Shown here in pieces: positions 40,063-51,359 of a DNA stretch of 64,000 bases. Location: positions 558,001-622,000 of the forward strand of contig NW_008481811.1 in NCBI RefSeq assembly GCF_000365145.1. The letters run 5' to 3'. The notes beneath the pieces were generated by a model. The model did no database searches, was not told where the DNA came from, and worked only from the letters and a program-made list of their open reading frames with translations. The stretch comes from Cyphellophora europaea CBS 101466 (Eukaryota > Ascomycota > Eurotiomycetes > Chaetothyriales > Cyphellophoraceae). The first letter of the stretch is position 1. Each line of letters begins with the position of its first letter. Position numbers and translations under genes: made by a program.

Positions 40063-43000
40063 ATGGCAGGGAACTTCCGGTTGGAGCAACGGTCGGGCAA
40101 TAGCGAGAAGCAATCTCAATCAGGTCGCAGAAGAAAGAGGAGATCATCCACCTCTCTCGAGAGCCACGTGGATACAGAAACCTTTGAAGCATCAATTGGC
40201 GTCGGAGTGGGCTCGGGAGCAGGGCACCAGCGTTACAGTCATTTAAGAGCAGGCGATAGACACAGCTTGCAAGCGGAAGAAATTGGAGTGGGCTCTCCCA
40301 CCAAAGTATCAGTCCGACCTAGCTTAGCTGCCTTTCTGGAGATGCACAAGGTGGGGAACTGAGCTTTGGCAGCGTGTGAGCCATCTTTTTAGGTCGCTGA
40401 TCGTTCAACAGGCGGCGCGGATGCTGCTGCACGATAACGGGGTCTTGCTGAGCTGCTAAGCCCAACTTGCAGGACAGGACGCCACAGGTCCACGAGGTGC
40501 CTCTTGAGCATGACGTGACCCACATTCGCGCCTTGAGTCCAGCATGGCGTAGCTCTTGGGACCATCGACAGCCGTACTTCCTGTCGAAGAGTAGTAGTGC
40601 TGCAGGCTATGACTCGCTATGCCGACGGCGAGACATCGCTACGAGCAACAACACCGTCAATCCAGACGGAGTTTCCCTCGCCCATATCATTGTGCATCTG
40701 CATGGACCCGTAGGCACAATGTGCACAGAGCCGCCACGGGAAGAGCCTGTCCTTTGAGTGGCCGGCTTCCCGCACAATCCTCCGCCCCAGGATTCGTGCA
40801 CGCCGCCTGGACGGGGGCCCAAAATTCCGACACTTTAACAAGTAGGGGGGAACGTTAGGCTTTGGCATCAATCCTTGCTGGCACGAGCAAGCAGTAACCC
40901 TACCCGTACGATTGGCACGAAAAAAGGGGTGACGGCCTGCGGAGCCAGGGCAAGGTTCTTACGCTACGGGAAGCTCAGTCAACTTCCGGCTGCACGCCAG
41001 AACTGCGGAGCGCCCAGGCCTAGCCTACCATCCGTCGGCTTGTGTCTGGCTGTCTCGTGGTGCTCGAGTGCCGACCCATCTGTCTGTCCCCTGTTGCCTC
41101 ACGCCATCTGCGCCTCCACTTTGCTCCTCGGAAGCATTTGAGACTGGCGCTGCACTGGCTTTCAGAGCGGATGGCCGAGGCCGCGTGCAGGCGAGGCGAT
41201 CTGGTTGTCGCCTAGCACTGAAACTACCCTTATGCCGTATTCCATGCCAGCCTCTGGAGTCTCGGGGCGTTGCTTCAGCACCTCAACACCACCGACACCG
41301 ATGCGAAATCCGCTAAGATACAACGATTAGCCGCTGTATGCGTAGGCTGTGCCTCTCCTCCGAGGTCTATTGTGTGTGTTTGTAGATCACGATTTCACGG
41401 ACAGCTGCCTGCGAGGCTGGCTCATGACTAGCCGTCCGACTCATGTCAGGTACGGCACGAGGAAGCTGCTGCACGCCCCTCTTGGGCTACTGCTGCAGGG
41501 TGTCAGCCACGGCGCCACTGGGGCTGCCAGTTGCTTTAGCTGCAGCCCGCAGACATGGCCATACTAAGAGAGCCAGTGATATTGAGGGCACTCCCATGAA
41601 GACACCAGTGGTCCGGTTATCGCAAGACCAGGAAGCCATTCGGCAGGATTCTGCTCGTGCACCACATGGCGAGCCAGGCGACATCGAGATGTATCGGCCA
41701 CAGCCAGGCACCGCCGTGCGATTATTGGTGCGCAGCATCGTTCATCTCTCTTCCATGCAGCTACAATGATTTAGCTCATTGTGCAACGGTCGGCAGTGTT
41801 AGGACATCTTTACTATAGAGAAGGGTATCACGCCGGTCTGGCATGCTGGGGCCAATTCTGCTTGAGTGCAGCTGCTGAGCAGGGAGCACCCTTGTCCGCG
41901 CAGAGGAACTCTAGTCAATGGGCCAACGCCACCGTGGCCAACCTGACGTGTAGACAGCAAATGGTCACAGCTCAACGATACTGGCAGTTTGTGACAGCAG
42001 TAGTGGCAAGCTGCTGTCTCGATTCAAAATCGACCGGTAGTCCATGCTGGCTGCCATAGCCGATCGATTCTCTCAAGCGAGCGTCATAGGCTATCTTCAG
42101 CAAGGTCCTGTCTCTCGAAACGCGATGCGCAGTTCATCGCTTCCTTTCCAGGACTTCATCCTTGCGAATGGCAGATGCTGGCCAGGCCGGGTCACGGAGC
42201 AAGCGAGAGTGCCTGCCAAATCAGTCGGACATGGTGTGTTTCACGCCGCCTCGTTTGGCTTGGTCCCCATTCGACGGTAGACAGGGATATCTGCCGGCCT
42301 CCAGCCCCGGGGGAAGTGCCTTCGGATCGAAGTCATGAAACACAAAATCCCCGCAGCAACAGGTCGTGCGCTTGCGATATGTGTAATACCGGTAACAATC
42401 ACTGTGTCAGAATCTACCTGTGACGTCCTAGAGAATGATGCAGGCAAACACAATCCTGCCTGCCACAATGTTTGATGCCCTGTCCGCTGCTTCGTCTTTG
42501 ACAGAACGATCGACACAGTGCATAGGTGCAGACAAGGATGGTGCATGCGCCTACACAAAAGGTTGCAGTGGAGGGCAGGACCCGCGAGCGAGAACTACCG
42601 ATGTGTCGGTTTCTGCGACATCGAATCTCGCGTCACCCACTCGTGGGGTCGAGTTCTTCACGACCCACGATGTACTGTAAGCTGCGAACGTCTGTAGGTC
42701 GATGAAGATCTCGGCATTGAGTAAAAACGCGTTTCTTCTTGTAGTACAAGTGGGCATCTATCTGCCACCGGACCTCGCCGGCTTGAGAAGCAACACCTGC
42801 AACAGTAGTCAATATGGTCAGTTGCAGCTTCCAGCGACCCTGCACTCAGGCAGCTGGCATTTCTAGAGTCGTTGCTGCAGGCGCGTTAGGCGGATGTGTC
42901 AAACGCATCCCTGCCCACCCGACGTTGTGGCCCTGTCTCGCAAATCAGCAGGTTCGTGGCCCGACGGACTCTACCTGAACACAGGAACCTCACAACGTGG

Positions 43001-45534
43001 GTCTATGAGTGCAACGTATTCTATGGGCCCCTCTTCTAAAAGGACTCCTCCCTCCATGGAAAATAATTTCCAATCCTGTCGTCGAAACCAAAGTCCAGCG
43101 AAGTCTTGCCTCGGCCGTCCACATGCAATGCTTACCGTCCGGACATCAATGAGGTCAAAACAGGCACTGTCTCGCTTAAGTGATCGTCCATTGCAGGCAT
43201 CATGTCTGCCACTCGCCACCCTCAGGTGCGAGCACCACTCCGCAGCTGGGTTGTAAGAAGCTGGGTAATGGAAGATGACAATTGGCGACAATCCGGTACA
43301 CCCAGCCAGCCACCAAGCAGGACTGCGTCGTTGTTTGCCATGGGCATCATGACTATCTTGCGAGACCGTCAACTCATCGTGCAGCTACAAGGAAGCTTTT
43401 GGTGAATCTGGGAACGCCTCCAGGCGCTGATCCCGTGGGTCACCCCCAGTCGAACCATCACATACAACCGCATGAACACCGCCTATCACTCGAGCTAAGA
43501 GTTTTCGAAAGGCTACTACTGCATCCTCACCCTGGCCTGAGGCGCAAGGTCGATCGACATCAATGTGTCACGGCAGGGACAGAAGTGCAAGGTGTACCGC
43601 TATTGACTGTCACAACCGGAAGCCACTTGAAGGCATCCAAGTGCGCGCCGCGCCTTCTAACCAGAAAACTGACCATGACCGAGCCAACTTGTCAGGGATC
43701 GGCTCGGGCGGCCCTGGCGTTCCATCCCACCCCAAAAGTCTGAAACAGAAGGTTGCATGCTCCGTATCGCCACTGGCGAGGCTTCGTCTCATAAGAGCTG
43801 TCCGAACCAAGTGTTTCTCGGCCGCTGTTGCTTCCTGGTTAGCACAACACGAGCCATGGACACCTCCACCTCAGCCACTGGCAACATCATTTATTGCTCT
43901 GTGGCCGGATCGGCATGGATAGTTCGCACGAATTGCAATCCAGAATGATGTGGGAAGCTGAACAGACAAGATCCGCCCTCGCCTATCGAAGAAGCTAGTG
44001 GCCGGAGCGCTGAGGGCTAGCAACCGCGGACTGCCTTAGGTTGCCCGCTCCAAGAATTACGAAGTACCACGGCTTCCTCACGCCGCGGGAGCGACGTCCC
44101 TCAGGCCCATCACTAACGCACAGTTGCCGACCTTTCGTACGGGACGTGCGGAAGCACGCTTGAAAGGTAAAGACCAGCACAAGACGCTTGATGTACTTCT
44201 CGTAATCTCGACTTTCGATATCGGCGCCGCCATGCCCACTTGCCAATCCCTCGTGATGCTTCTTTGCGTTTACAACCTACCGAAGGAAAGCCGCCACCGC
44301 CACGTGCGTGCCGCGTTGACTTCATCTGGCCCTGGCAGCACGGCTATCGTTGTCATCCCTACTGGTAGGGACCCGAGCACACTCTCGTCCCGCAAACGAA
44401 AGGAAAAGATCATCAGGAACCTCCCCGTGCCTAACACGAGGTCAACAAGCTTGCGAGAAATCGAAAGCCAAAATCAATGCCTGCCAGCCAGCCGATCCTC
44501 GGATGCCGGAGGCATGGTACACATAAAGTTTTCGGGGGGGGGCGGTCAGCGAACGTGACTCGGGACCGGCCCCCGAATCCCAGGGGAGGAAAAGGACAAC
44601 ATACTGTATGTAAATGATCGGCAGGGGCGTTTTTTTGCCTTTTGCAAGGACAAAGGAAAGGGTGGGTAGGCAGATTGAACAATTGTTACTGGATAATCAC
44701 CATTATTGACTGGCGAAAGATTAGATGTGAGATCACGGGCTTGAAGGTTCATTGCGCACTTTCCCGCGTGGCTTTGCTTCTTCGTGTCTTCCTTCTTCCA
44801 GAAGAAGGCTCCAAAACTCCAAAACTCTCTCTCACTAGTCCGTCCGCCTACTCATTCCGCCGGTCGGGTTGGCAGAATGCTTCGCACATGCGGTTTGCGA
44901 CGTGCTCATTGGATCAACAGATCAACAATCGTCTTCTGGTGTCTTGCGCTTCTCCGCCCGGTTCTCAGCGGACTCCAGCGAGAAGAAAGCAATGTACGAA
45001 AGTTGCTCCGCTGTACTGTGCCATAGACTTTTGGTGCACTAAGCGAATACGGGCAGTAGGTGCCACTGCCATCATTGGCGTCATTGGCATCTTCTTTCAC
45101 GTCAATGCCCAGTCCCAACTCTTGATCCTCTTTGACGATTGCGCCTGCCGGCCCACCCAGTCCAGGACTGACGACGGTTTCTGCACTGCGGCGTGCTGAA
45201 ACATTGCAAAGTAAGATTGCGAAAAACAAGGGCGAGTTGGAGAGGCGTGGACTCGCAGCCTGTCATGACCCAGGTGAGGTTGTGCCAAAGTAACGAGCTA
45301 TGGGGAATGCAAGTGCAGATCGCACGACAGCCCGCCCTCCCGGTGGAAAGCCCGGGAGGGTTTATTGTCCCATGTGTACAGTACGTAGGTAGGGGCGGAG
45401 AAGTGCCATGTGGTGTGGTCCATTAGGGTGCTCACCCACCCACCTGGGATAATGGTACGAGTTGTGGGTAGTGCTAAATGTAGGTACGCTTCATTAGGAG
45501 ATCTTCTTTGAAGTCATGGTTTGCATTATTGGCA
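40063..45534. other. Gene-poor intergenic region
   Basis: 5.5 kb between the FAR1-like start and the CLC 3' end, both minus strand, so the left few hundred bases should hold the FAR1 promoter. All open frames are short (at most about 185 codons), crowd together on both strands and match no family I know. I could not chain them into a spliced product. It is GC-moderate, with short homopolymer G or C runs near 44536. There are no terminal repeats, transposon domains or tRNA. A decayed element, a long noncoding RNA or an orphan multi-exon gene cannot be excluded. Confidence 0.5.
45335..45360. repeat. Perfect 9-bp GC-rich hairpin
   Basis: CCCTCCCGG (45335-45343) and CCGGGAGGG (45352-45360) are exact reverse complements separated by 8 nt, followed on the plus strand by TTTATTG. 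It lies about 175 bp beyond the CLC stop. Function unknown. Confidence 0.85.
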
Positions 45535-48241
45535 TCAGTCGGCGGCTCTCCTAGTGGCGTCCTGCTCAGCATGCAGTAGGCCTTGCGCTTCTGCGTCTTG
45601 TGCGTCATCGACGGCCGCGCCTTGTTCCACAGGCTCTTCTCGGAGGACTCCGGTGCCGGCAACAAACGATTGGGACTTGTGGGCGTCCTCTGTCGCGTTC
45701 AGGATCCACCACACGTCTTTCTTGGTGAGGATGCCTTGGAATGCCCCTTTTTCCACCAGGAGGAGATTTCGGAGACCCAGTGACTGGAACATGCTTACGG
45801 CGAGTTGGAATGAGCTGTTTGCGTTCAGTGTTATGGGAGTTTGATCCATCCATGGCCGCAGGTCGAGCGCCTCGCCTGTCGTGATCTCGGGACTGAATCT
45901 GAAGTAGCATTTGATATCGTCTCGCTCATGCTCCCCCGTGCTGCCTGGCCTTTTGGTTACAACCGCGTGATTCAGGGCAAACGCCAGCTCGGTCCGCGAG
46001 ATGTACCCTAGCAGCGTCTTTTTGGTCAGCCGCTGACTTCGAAAGTGTGTCGACTCAGACGCTTCTTCGTCTCCTACGCTTGACGTGATCACGGGATATC
46101 CCCGGTATTTGGCCTTCTTCAGGATGCCGCGAAGTTCCCCGATGGTATATGATATAGACGCATTGAGGCACGTCATATCTGCCACTTCAGTCATCACGTT
46201 AGAGACTGGCACATGGGGCAGCTGCGTATTGTCTTTGTTGTCGATGTATGGGTATTGGTTGAGATAGATCCAGGTCTCATAGATGCCCCTCTTTGAAATG
46301 GCGTCTCCTATCCACTTCGCCAGCATGACGGCAATCATGATCGGCAGGACGTATGACAATGCCCCCGTAAGCTCGAACATAATGGCAACAATCGAAACTG
46401 TCAGTCTCGTCACGCCTGCTAGTGATGCAGCCGCACCCACGATAGCATACGTCCCTGGTATGACGCATGGAACGTCAGGTTCACAGGCAGCAAAGAAGAT
46501 CGATCCAGTGAACCGCCTCTGGAGCATCTCCATTGCAACTCCCACTGCTCTTCCGGCGAGTGCACCAATGGCAAGTGATGGCAGAATGACACCAGCAGGA
46601 ATGGGCAGCCCGAAAGTGATCAGCGCGAGGAGAGATCCAAGTCCTGACGCTGTGACCAGCAGCGATGTCATAGATATAGAGCCTGCAGCCGTGGCTTTGC
46701 AAAGGCCGAAGATGTCTGTATTGCCTGTGGTGGCACAATCGGCGAAGAGTGTGGATAGCAGCTCAGAAAGTTGCGCTCGCATAAAAATGTTTGGAAAGTT
46801 GATAACGGCAGTCAGCCCCGATATCACCAGAACTTCGAGAAGCTGTTGATTCCGTAGGGGGTTAAGCTCGGATCGTCGGAAGCGTGTGACCAGCATGTTG
46901 AGGTGGATGAACAGGCCTCCAAAGATTCCTCCAAGAATCCCGAGCGTTAGGAAGGGCAACATCTCGAAACTGTGCCAGTCACTAGAGTGCGTTACCTGGA
47001 ACAGAACAATCTTGCCAGTGTGGAAGGGGTTTAGAGCCTGAAGCGTAACGGCCGCAACCATGGCGCAGACGAATGACTGCCACATGGTCTTATCCGGGAA
47101 GTAGTATGACAGCTGCTCCAAGGAGAAAAGGACTCCTCCGATGGGAGCGCCGAAAGCAACTGAGATTCCCGCAGCAGATGCAGCCGACAGCACCTCTCTT
47201 TTGCGAGCTTCATTCTGACTCAAGCTTGAGAAAGGCTTCATGATCATGTTAGCGCAGCAACAAGCCACATGAACAAGTGGCCCTTCTTTACCAACCCAGA
47301 GGCCGGATGAAACTGCAAGGCAAAGGCCGAGAGACTTCGTGACCAGGGTCCATCCCCCTAGAAACCGTCGAATGACAAAGCCTCCCAGCACGGTCTTGAT
47401 TTCCGGAATGCCGCTCGACTTAGCGTACGTCGAATATTCTTTTACCAAAAGCGCTGCGCAAAGAGCGAAGATGACCGCAAAGCAGACGAAGAGAACGAAC
47501 TCAACGGTATAACCGAGACCGCCATTGGATATCCCTAGGGCCTCTCGCCAAGGCGTCCAGTCCGCGCATTGCGTCGAGTCGTCGTGGCCCCAACAGCAGA
47601 ACTGACGGCTGAGATAGAATTGTCCACCATCGGCACCGGTCTTGCAATAGCCTTGCTTGATATCTCCTAGCCAGTCTGACGCGATGCTAATGGCAGCAGC
47701 AACGATGCCAACCGAGATGCCGGTCAGAACGAGCACGACCCAAACATGACTGTCATCTGCCAGTTGCTTCAGACTCCGCGTGATACCGTGGGCTCCTGCT
47801 AGTAGTCGTTTGACCCTCTGTCGCTCTTTTGCGTATTCGAAAATCCAGTCAATCGCACTCAGATCATCGTAGCCGACTCTTCGAACTCCAGCCCCTTCAA
47901 CATACCAATCCACAGCCTCCTTGCTAGTATCTACACGGCTAGTGGGGCCTGATGTTTCTGCTTGCGTTTCCGCACCTGTGGTGACGGGAGGGCGTGGTGA
48001 GGCGGCATAAGGGGCGTAGTTAGAGCGGGGATTTGAGGCCGCCGGACGGTCAGACAAGAGTCGATCATCGAGAACTCGAGATTGCTTGTGTTGATTAGAT
48101 CTAACTGGCGGTAAGCAACGCTGCCGCGCTATGAGAGGAAAGCACAACATACAAAGAAGAGAGGTCTCCCGCATCGTCCTCGTCCGGCATAATCGGGCTC
48201 GAATCGTCCTGGTCGAACAGTTTGCCGGATGGGACTGCCAT
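45535..48241 (-). CDS. CLC-family chloride transporter with CBS domains (GEF1/CLC-3-like)
   Basis: Exons 48241-48153 and 48100-45535, intron 52 nt (GTATGT...CAGTTAG); 884 aa. The long frame continues upstream of the acceptor in the wrong frame; the spliced start MAVPSGKLFDQDDSSPIMPD, rich in acids, is preferred. CLC motifs: SSGIPEIK, gating glutamate in WVGKEGPLVH (E302), GAPIGGVLFSLEQLSYYFP, GLPIPAGVILPSLAIGALAGR. Two C-terminal CBS domains follow (from VSNVMTEVADM and from LNANSSFQLAVSM). Relatives move chloride in Golgi, endosomal or vacuolar membranes and support acidification and copper loading. The residue normally acting as the internal proton glutamate is Q359, so coupled Cl-/H+ exchange is uncertain. 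It is head-to-tail with APC2. Confidence 0.92.
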
Positions 48242-48589
48242 GGCTTGAGGCTAAACAACGCCGCCAGCTCGATGATCGTGTTCACATTGCCCAGCCAGGC
48301 TATGGGTGCTGACGATTGGGGCAAGACACAAAAGCCATCAACCGGGAAACAATATCAAGTGTCTTCGCGGGCGCGGGCACATGCGCGACTAGGGGCCGCG
48401 ACTTTGGATCGACGTCAAATATCCGGAGAAATCATCGTTCCGGGCTCCGCATTTTAAGTACAGATGTACTTCGATCAAGTAGTAAGCATCAGGGGCGAAC
48501 ACATCTCGCAATACATTCTGGGAAGCAAAGCCTCTATTCATTTGTTACAGAAGCGGACATACCCTCGTAAGTCGTTGTCGCGGTCTTGC
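48242..48589. other. Upstream region of the CLC gene
   Basis: 348 bp between the CLC start and the APC2 stop, same strand. No clear motif is visible. Confidence 0.45.
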
Positions 48590-50710
48590 TTATCCGATAG
48601 CCTTGTAATTTCCTCCCGGACCAACCTCCAGCTGTCCATCCTTGACCATGCTACCCAAGAAATCCTTCAGCTCCTCATTGCTGAATGGAAAGCCTCCAGG
48701 CACCACAATGTTGAGCATCATGGCTATCCGTGGCAGGGGCATAGCGCCTTGGTTAGTAAGCATACTGACCACGAACTGGTGATACATGGCCATCTTCTGC
48801 CGTCGCTCTTCTTCCTCGGCCTCTCTTGCTGCTTGAGCCGCTGCGGCCTCCGCTGCGGCTGCAGAAGCGTCCTGCTTGCCACTCGCGTCTGCCATGACAA
48901 CATCGCCTCCATCTGGAAGCGTCTCAAGCACGGTGAAGGCGTCATTGCCCGCCTCGACGAGAACTCTCTTCGACACCCAGAAAATACAGGCCGACCGCAC
49001 CAGAACTGCCGACAAGGACTGCTCAGTGGCAATCTCGGACACTGTCTTAGTGCCCGCGGATTCTAGTCTATCCTGAAACGCATAGATGACTGTGGCCTGG
49101 TAGGGCAAGACACTTTCACGGACCGTTCGATCTTCCAGCTGGAGTTCAATGTCAACCCGACCAAGAGATGGAACCCAGGTGATCTGCCGTGACTGCTTCA
49201 ACTGCTCGAAGCCTTTCTCATATACGCTCTGTGCCCGTAGAACTTCAGACGGCAGAGTGAAAGCTTGATCACTCATAGGTGGCCAAAAAAGGCGAGACAG
49301 AACTTTGGCGTGCAGTTGAGGCATCGGATTGTTCGCTGCTCCGCCGGCCAGATCGTGGTGGATCGCAGCATCGACTTTGCTAGATTCAAGCACATCTCGA
49401 AGCATGACTTCACAAGCCTGAAGGGCACTGTCGCCGAAGCGAGCCTTGAGATGGTTCAGAACGCTGACTTCGTGCTCGTAATTTCCGGTGCTTTGTAGGA
49501 GGCGGTCGCCAAGTAGCGCCTGCAGCTCTTTGACGAATATCTCTTTCGACTCGAAAAGTGAAGTTAGGCTGCCGATTACATCTGTGGTAGTTGACTTCAT
49601 GTAGTCTGGAGCAGCATCAATTGGGTCCGGAAGCCACTTCATGTTGTCCCAGTCGAGCTCTCCGTCGCCGCTTTCGTCCATATCTTGCGCGCGATGCAGC
49701 TCTTCAGCAACCTCAACAAGAGCCTCTCCATCCACATCGCTTTCCTTGCCAGGCTCACTCAGTAGACCACTGACAATGACCTTAACTGTATCGTCTCGCT
49801 CGCGAAGATATCTTCGCACATGTTTTGCGACACGATCGAGGAGAACGCCCTTGGGGTCCAACTGTCGGAAAGCTCTAATGATGGCGATGTACAGATGCAG
49901 GATGTCTATGGTTGATGATCCAGATTGCAGAGTTCGGTCTGAGAGCACCGCTATAAAGTTGTTGGTCAAGTATGTTCTGGTCGCTGGATTCACAACGAAG
50001 TGCCTCAGATCTCCGATGATGTTGTGGACCACGGTGTTGTTGGGTTTCTCGGTGGCGATGGCGGCGAAGAGCTCTTCCGTCCTCAATGCGCCCAAGTAAG
50101 TGAGGGCAGTGGCATGCCATCTGTTCTGCTCGTCTTTGTACATATCAGGCAGCGGAGATGAGAGATCAGTATTAGTGAGTATAACCACGGTGTATCTCAA
50201 AAACTGGCCGAGGATGTATTTGCTCCAGAATTCGAGATGGTCGACCACGTCGGCTCTGTACAATCCTCTGTAGGCCCAGCGAACATATTCTTTGACAAGA
50301 CGATTGAGGACATCAGCGAGTAATTTTTGAAGCTGGAAAGCCCCAAGTTGGACTTTCGATTGAGCCAGCCCATTTCTTAAATCGGAACCGTCGAGCATGT
50401 CATAATACCACATGTAATCTTCGGGCTGTGGCTGCCTTACTCTCGACATGCTCGTGCATTTTGATGGCGGGAAACGGAATGGCTCACCGTCTTCTGTGGC
50501 GACGTTTCTGCCCCATGTCCAGGCTTCGGTGTTGATGCCAAGGAGTGGTTTAACGGTCTCGGTGAGCTGGGAGACGATTTCCGCAACGTCAACAACGGGG
50601 TAAGTCCTCCTAGTGCTACGGTTTGTAGGTGCGCGAACAGACTTTGAGGTGAAGACCGAGTTGAAGATGCTGATGTTGCGAGCCACAGGCGGTGCCACTA
50701 CCTTGGCCAT
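48590..50710 (-). CDS. APC2: Anaphase-promoting complex subunit 2 (cullin)
   Basis: 706 aa, single exon, ATG at 50710 (MAKVVAPPVARNISIFNSVF). Helical N-terminal region up to about residue 400; cullin homology domain after it (AKVLSRLFWPPMSD, FTLPSEVLRAQSVYEKGFEQLK, RQITWVPSLGRVDIELQLEDR). A charged Ala/Glu/Arg linker follows, then the APC2-type C-terminal winged helix (FPFSNEELKDFLGSMVKDGQ, GGNYKAIG at the end). APC2 with the RING subunit APC11 forms the catalytic core of the APC/C ubiquitin ligase that drives anaphase and mitotic exit. There is no cullin neddylation site near the end, as expected for APC2 and not for CUL1-5. It is somewhat shorter than the human protein. Confidence 0.93.
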   Translation of the reverse strand: MAKVVAPPVARNISIFNSVFTSKSVRAPTNRSTRRTYPVVDVAEIVSQLTETVKPLLGINTEAWTWGRNVATEDGEPFRFPPSKCTSMSRVRQPQPEDYMWYYDMLDGSDLRNGLAQSKVQLGAFQLQKLLADVLNRLVKEYVRWAYRGLYRADVVDHLEFWSKYILGQFLRYTVVILTNTDLSSPLPDMYKDEQNRWHATALTYLGALRTEELFAAIATEKPNNTVVHNIIGDLRHFVVNPATRTYLTNNFIAVLSDRTLQSGSSTIDILHLYIAIIRAFRQLDPKGVLLDRVAKHVRRYLRERDDTVKVIVSGLLSEPGKESDVDGEALVEVAEELHRAQDMDESGDGELDWDNMKWLPDPIDAAPDYMKSTTTDVIGSLTSLFESKEIFVKELQALLGDRLLQSTGNYEHEVSVLNHLKARFGDSALQACEVMLRDVLESSKVDAAIHHDLAGGAANNPMPQLHAKVLSRLFWPPMSDQAFTLPSEVLRAQSVYEKGFEQLKQSRQITWVPSLGRVDIELQLEDRTVRESVLPYQATVIYAFQDRLESAGTKTVSEIATEQSLSAVLVRSACIFWVSKRVLVEAGNDAFTVLETLPDGGDVVMADASGKQDASAAAAEAAAAQAAREAEEEERRQKMAMYHQFVVSMLTNQGAMPLPRIAMMLNIVVPGGFPFSNEELKDFLGSMVKDGQLEVGPGGNYKAIG

Positions 50711-51359
50711 CCTGAAAGCGCATCTGTCGCGACGACCCCTAGCATAGCTCCTCTGACTGTGTAATGCTGTTCAACGGCTGTCAGTGTCAGTAAAAGTATT
50801 CGATATCAGGCGCACTCCGAAATCGTTGGTGTAGTTAGACATGTGAGGAACGCGACAACGCGATGTTGATGCCAAGCACGGCGTCTTTTGATATCAAATG
50901 TCATTAAGCAAAGGGCAATTCCACCATTTGCCGACCACCCCTTCACCAGGAGCGTAGGTATCACAGTAAATCCGGTCTTTTCTGGTTAGCTGTTCAGAGA
51001 GTGATCTTGCTTATGTTTGGCTGCTTGCAGATCGCAGCATCCGTTCCCTGTGAAGGCCAGTTCTTCATGGGCGGAACTGCGCCGCTGCCGGCAGCATGCC
51101 AGTGGATTCTGGAGTGGATTATCTCCCCCAGTCAGCCATGCGGGGAATCACGCAATATCTATGGTGGAAATATGCCAGGATGAATGTTGCGCGGAGATCC
51201 CCTTTGAGCTGACAGCGTTAGGAAAGTACTGTGCTCCCTCCCAGTACAGGAGGTCTTTACGCCAAAGATAAGTGCTTCTTCAGCTTATGCTCTCCAGTCG
51301 GCTATACTCGTTTCATCGCGATTATACCCGCCAACACCAAGATCACGCATTCATAAGCC
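50711..51359. other. Divergent intergenic region
   Basis: 649 bp shared upstream of APC2 (minus) and the TauD-like gene (plus). Nothing specific is recognised. Confidence 0.45.

Noticed and set aside
44642..45199. 185-codon plus-strand frame in the second gene-poor stretch
   Set aside because: A mildly hydrophobic, Cys/Arg-rich product without any known domain; not enough support for a gene.
40063..45534. Transposon or virus-derived element in the gene-poor stretch
   Set aside because: No transposase, integrase or polymerase motifs and no terminal repeats visible; left as unexplained sequence.
48153..48324. Upstream in-frame extension of the CLC protein
   Set aside because: It reads through a consensus intron in the wrong frame and gives Arg/Cys-rich sequence; the spliced ATG at 48241 gives an acidic N-terminus in the other frame.
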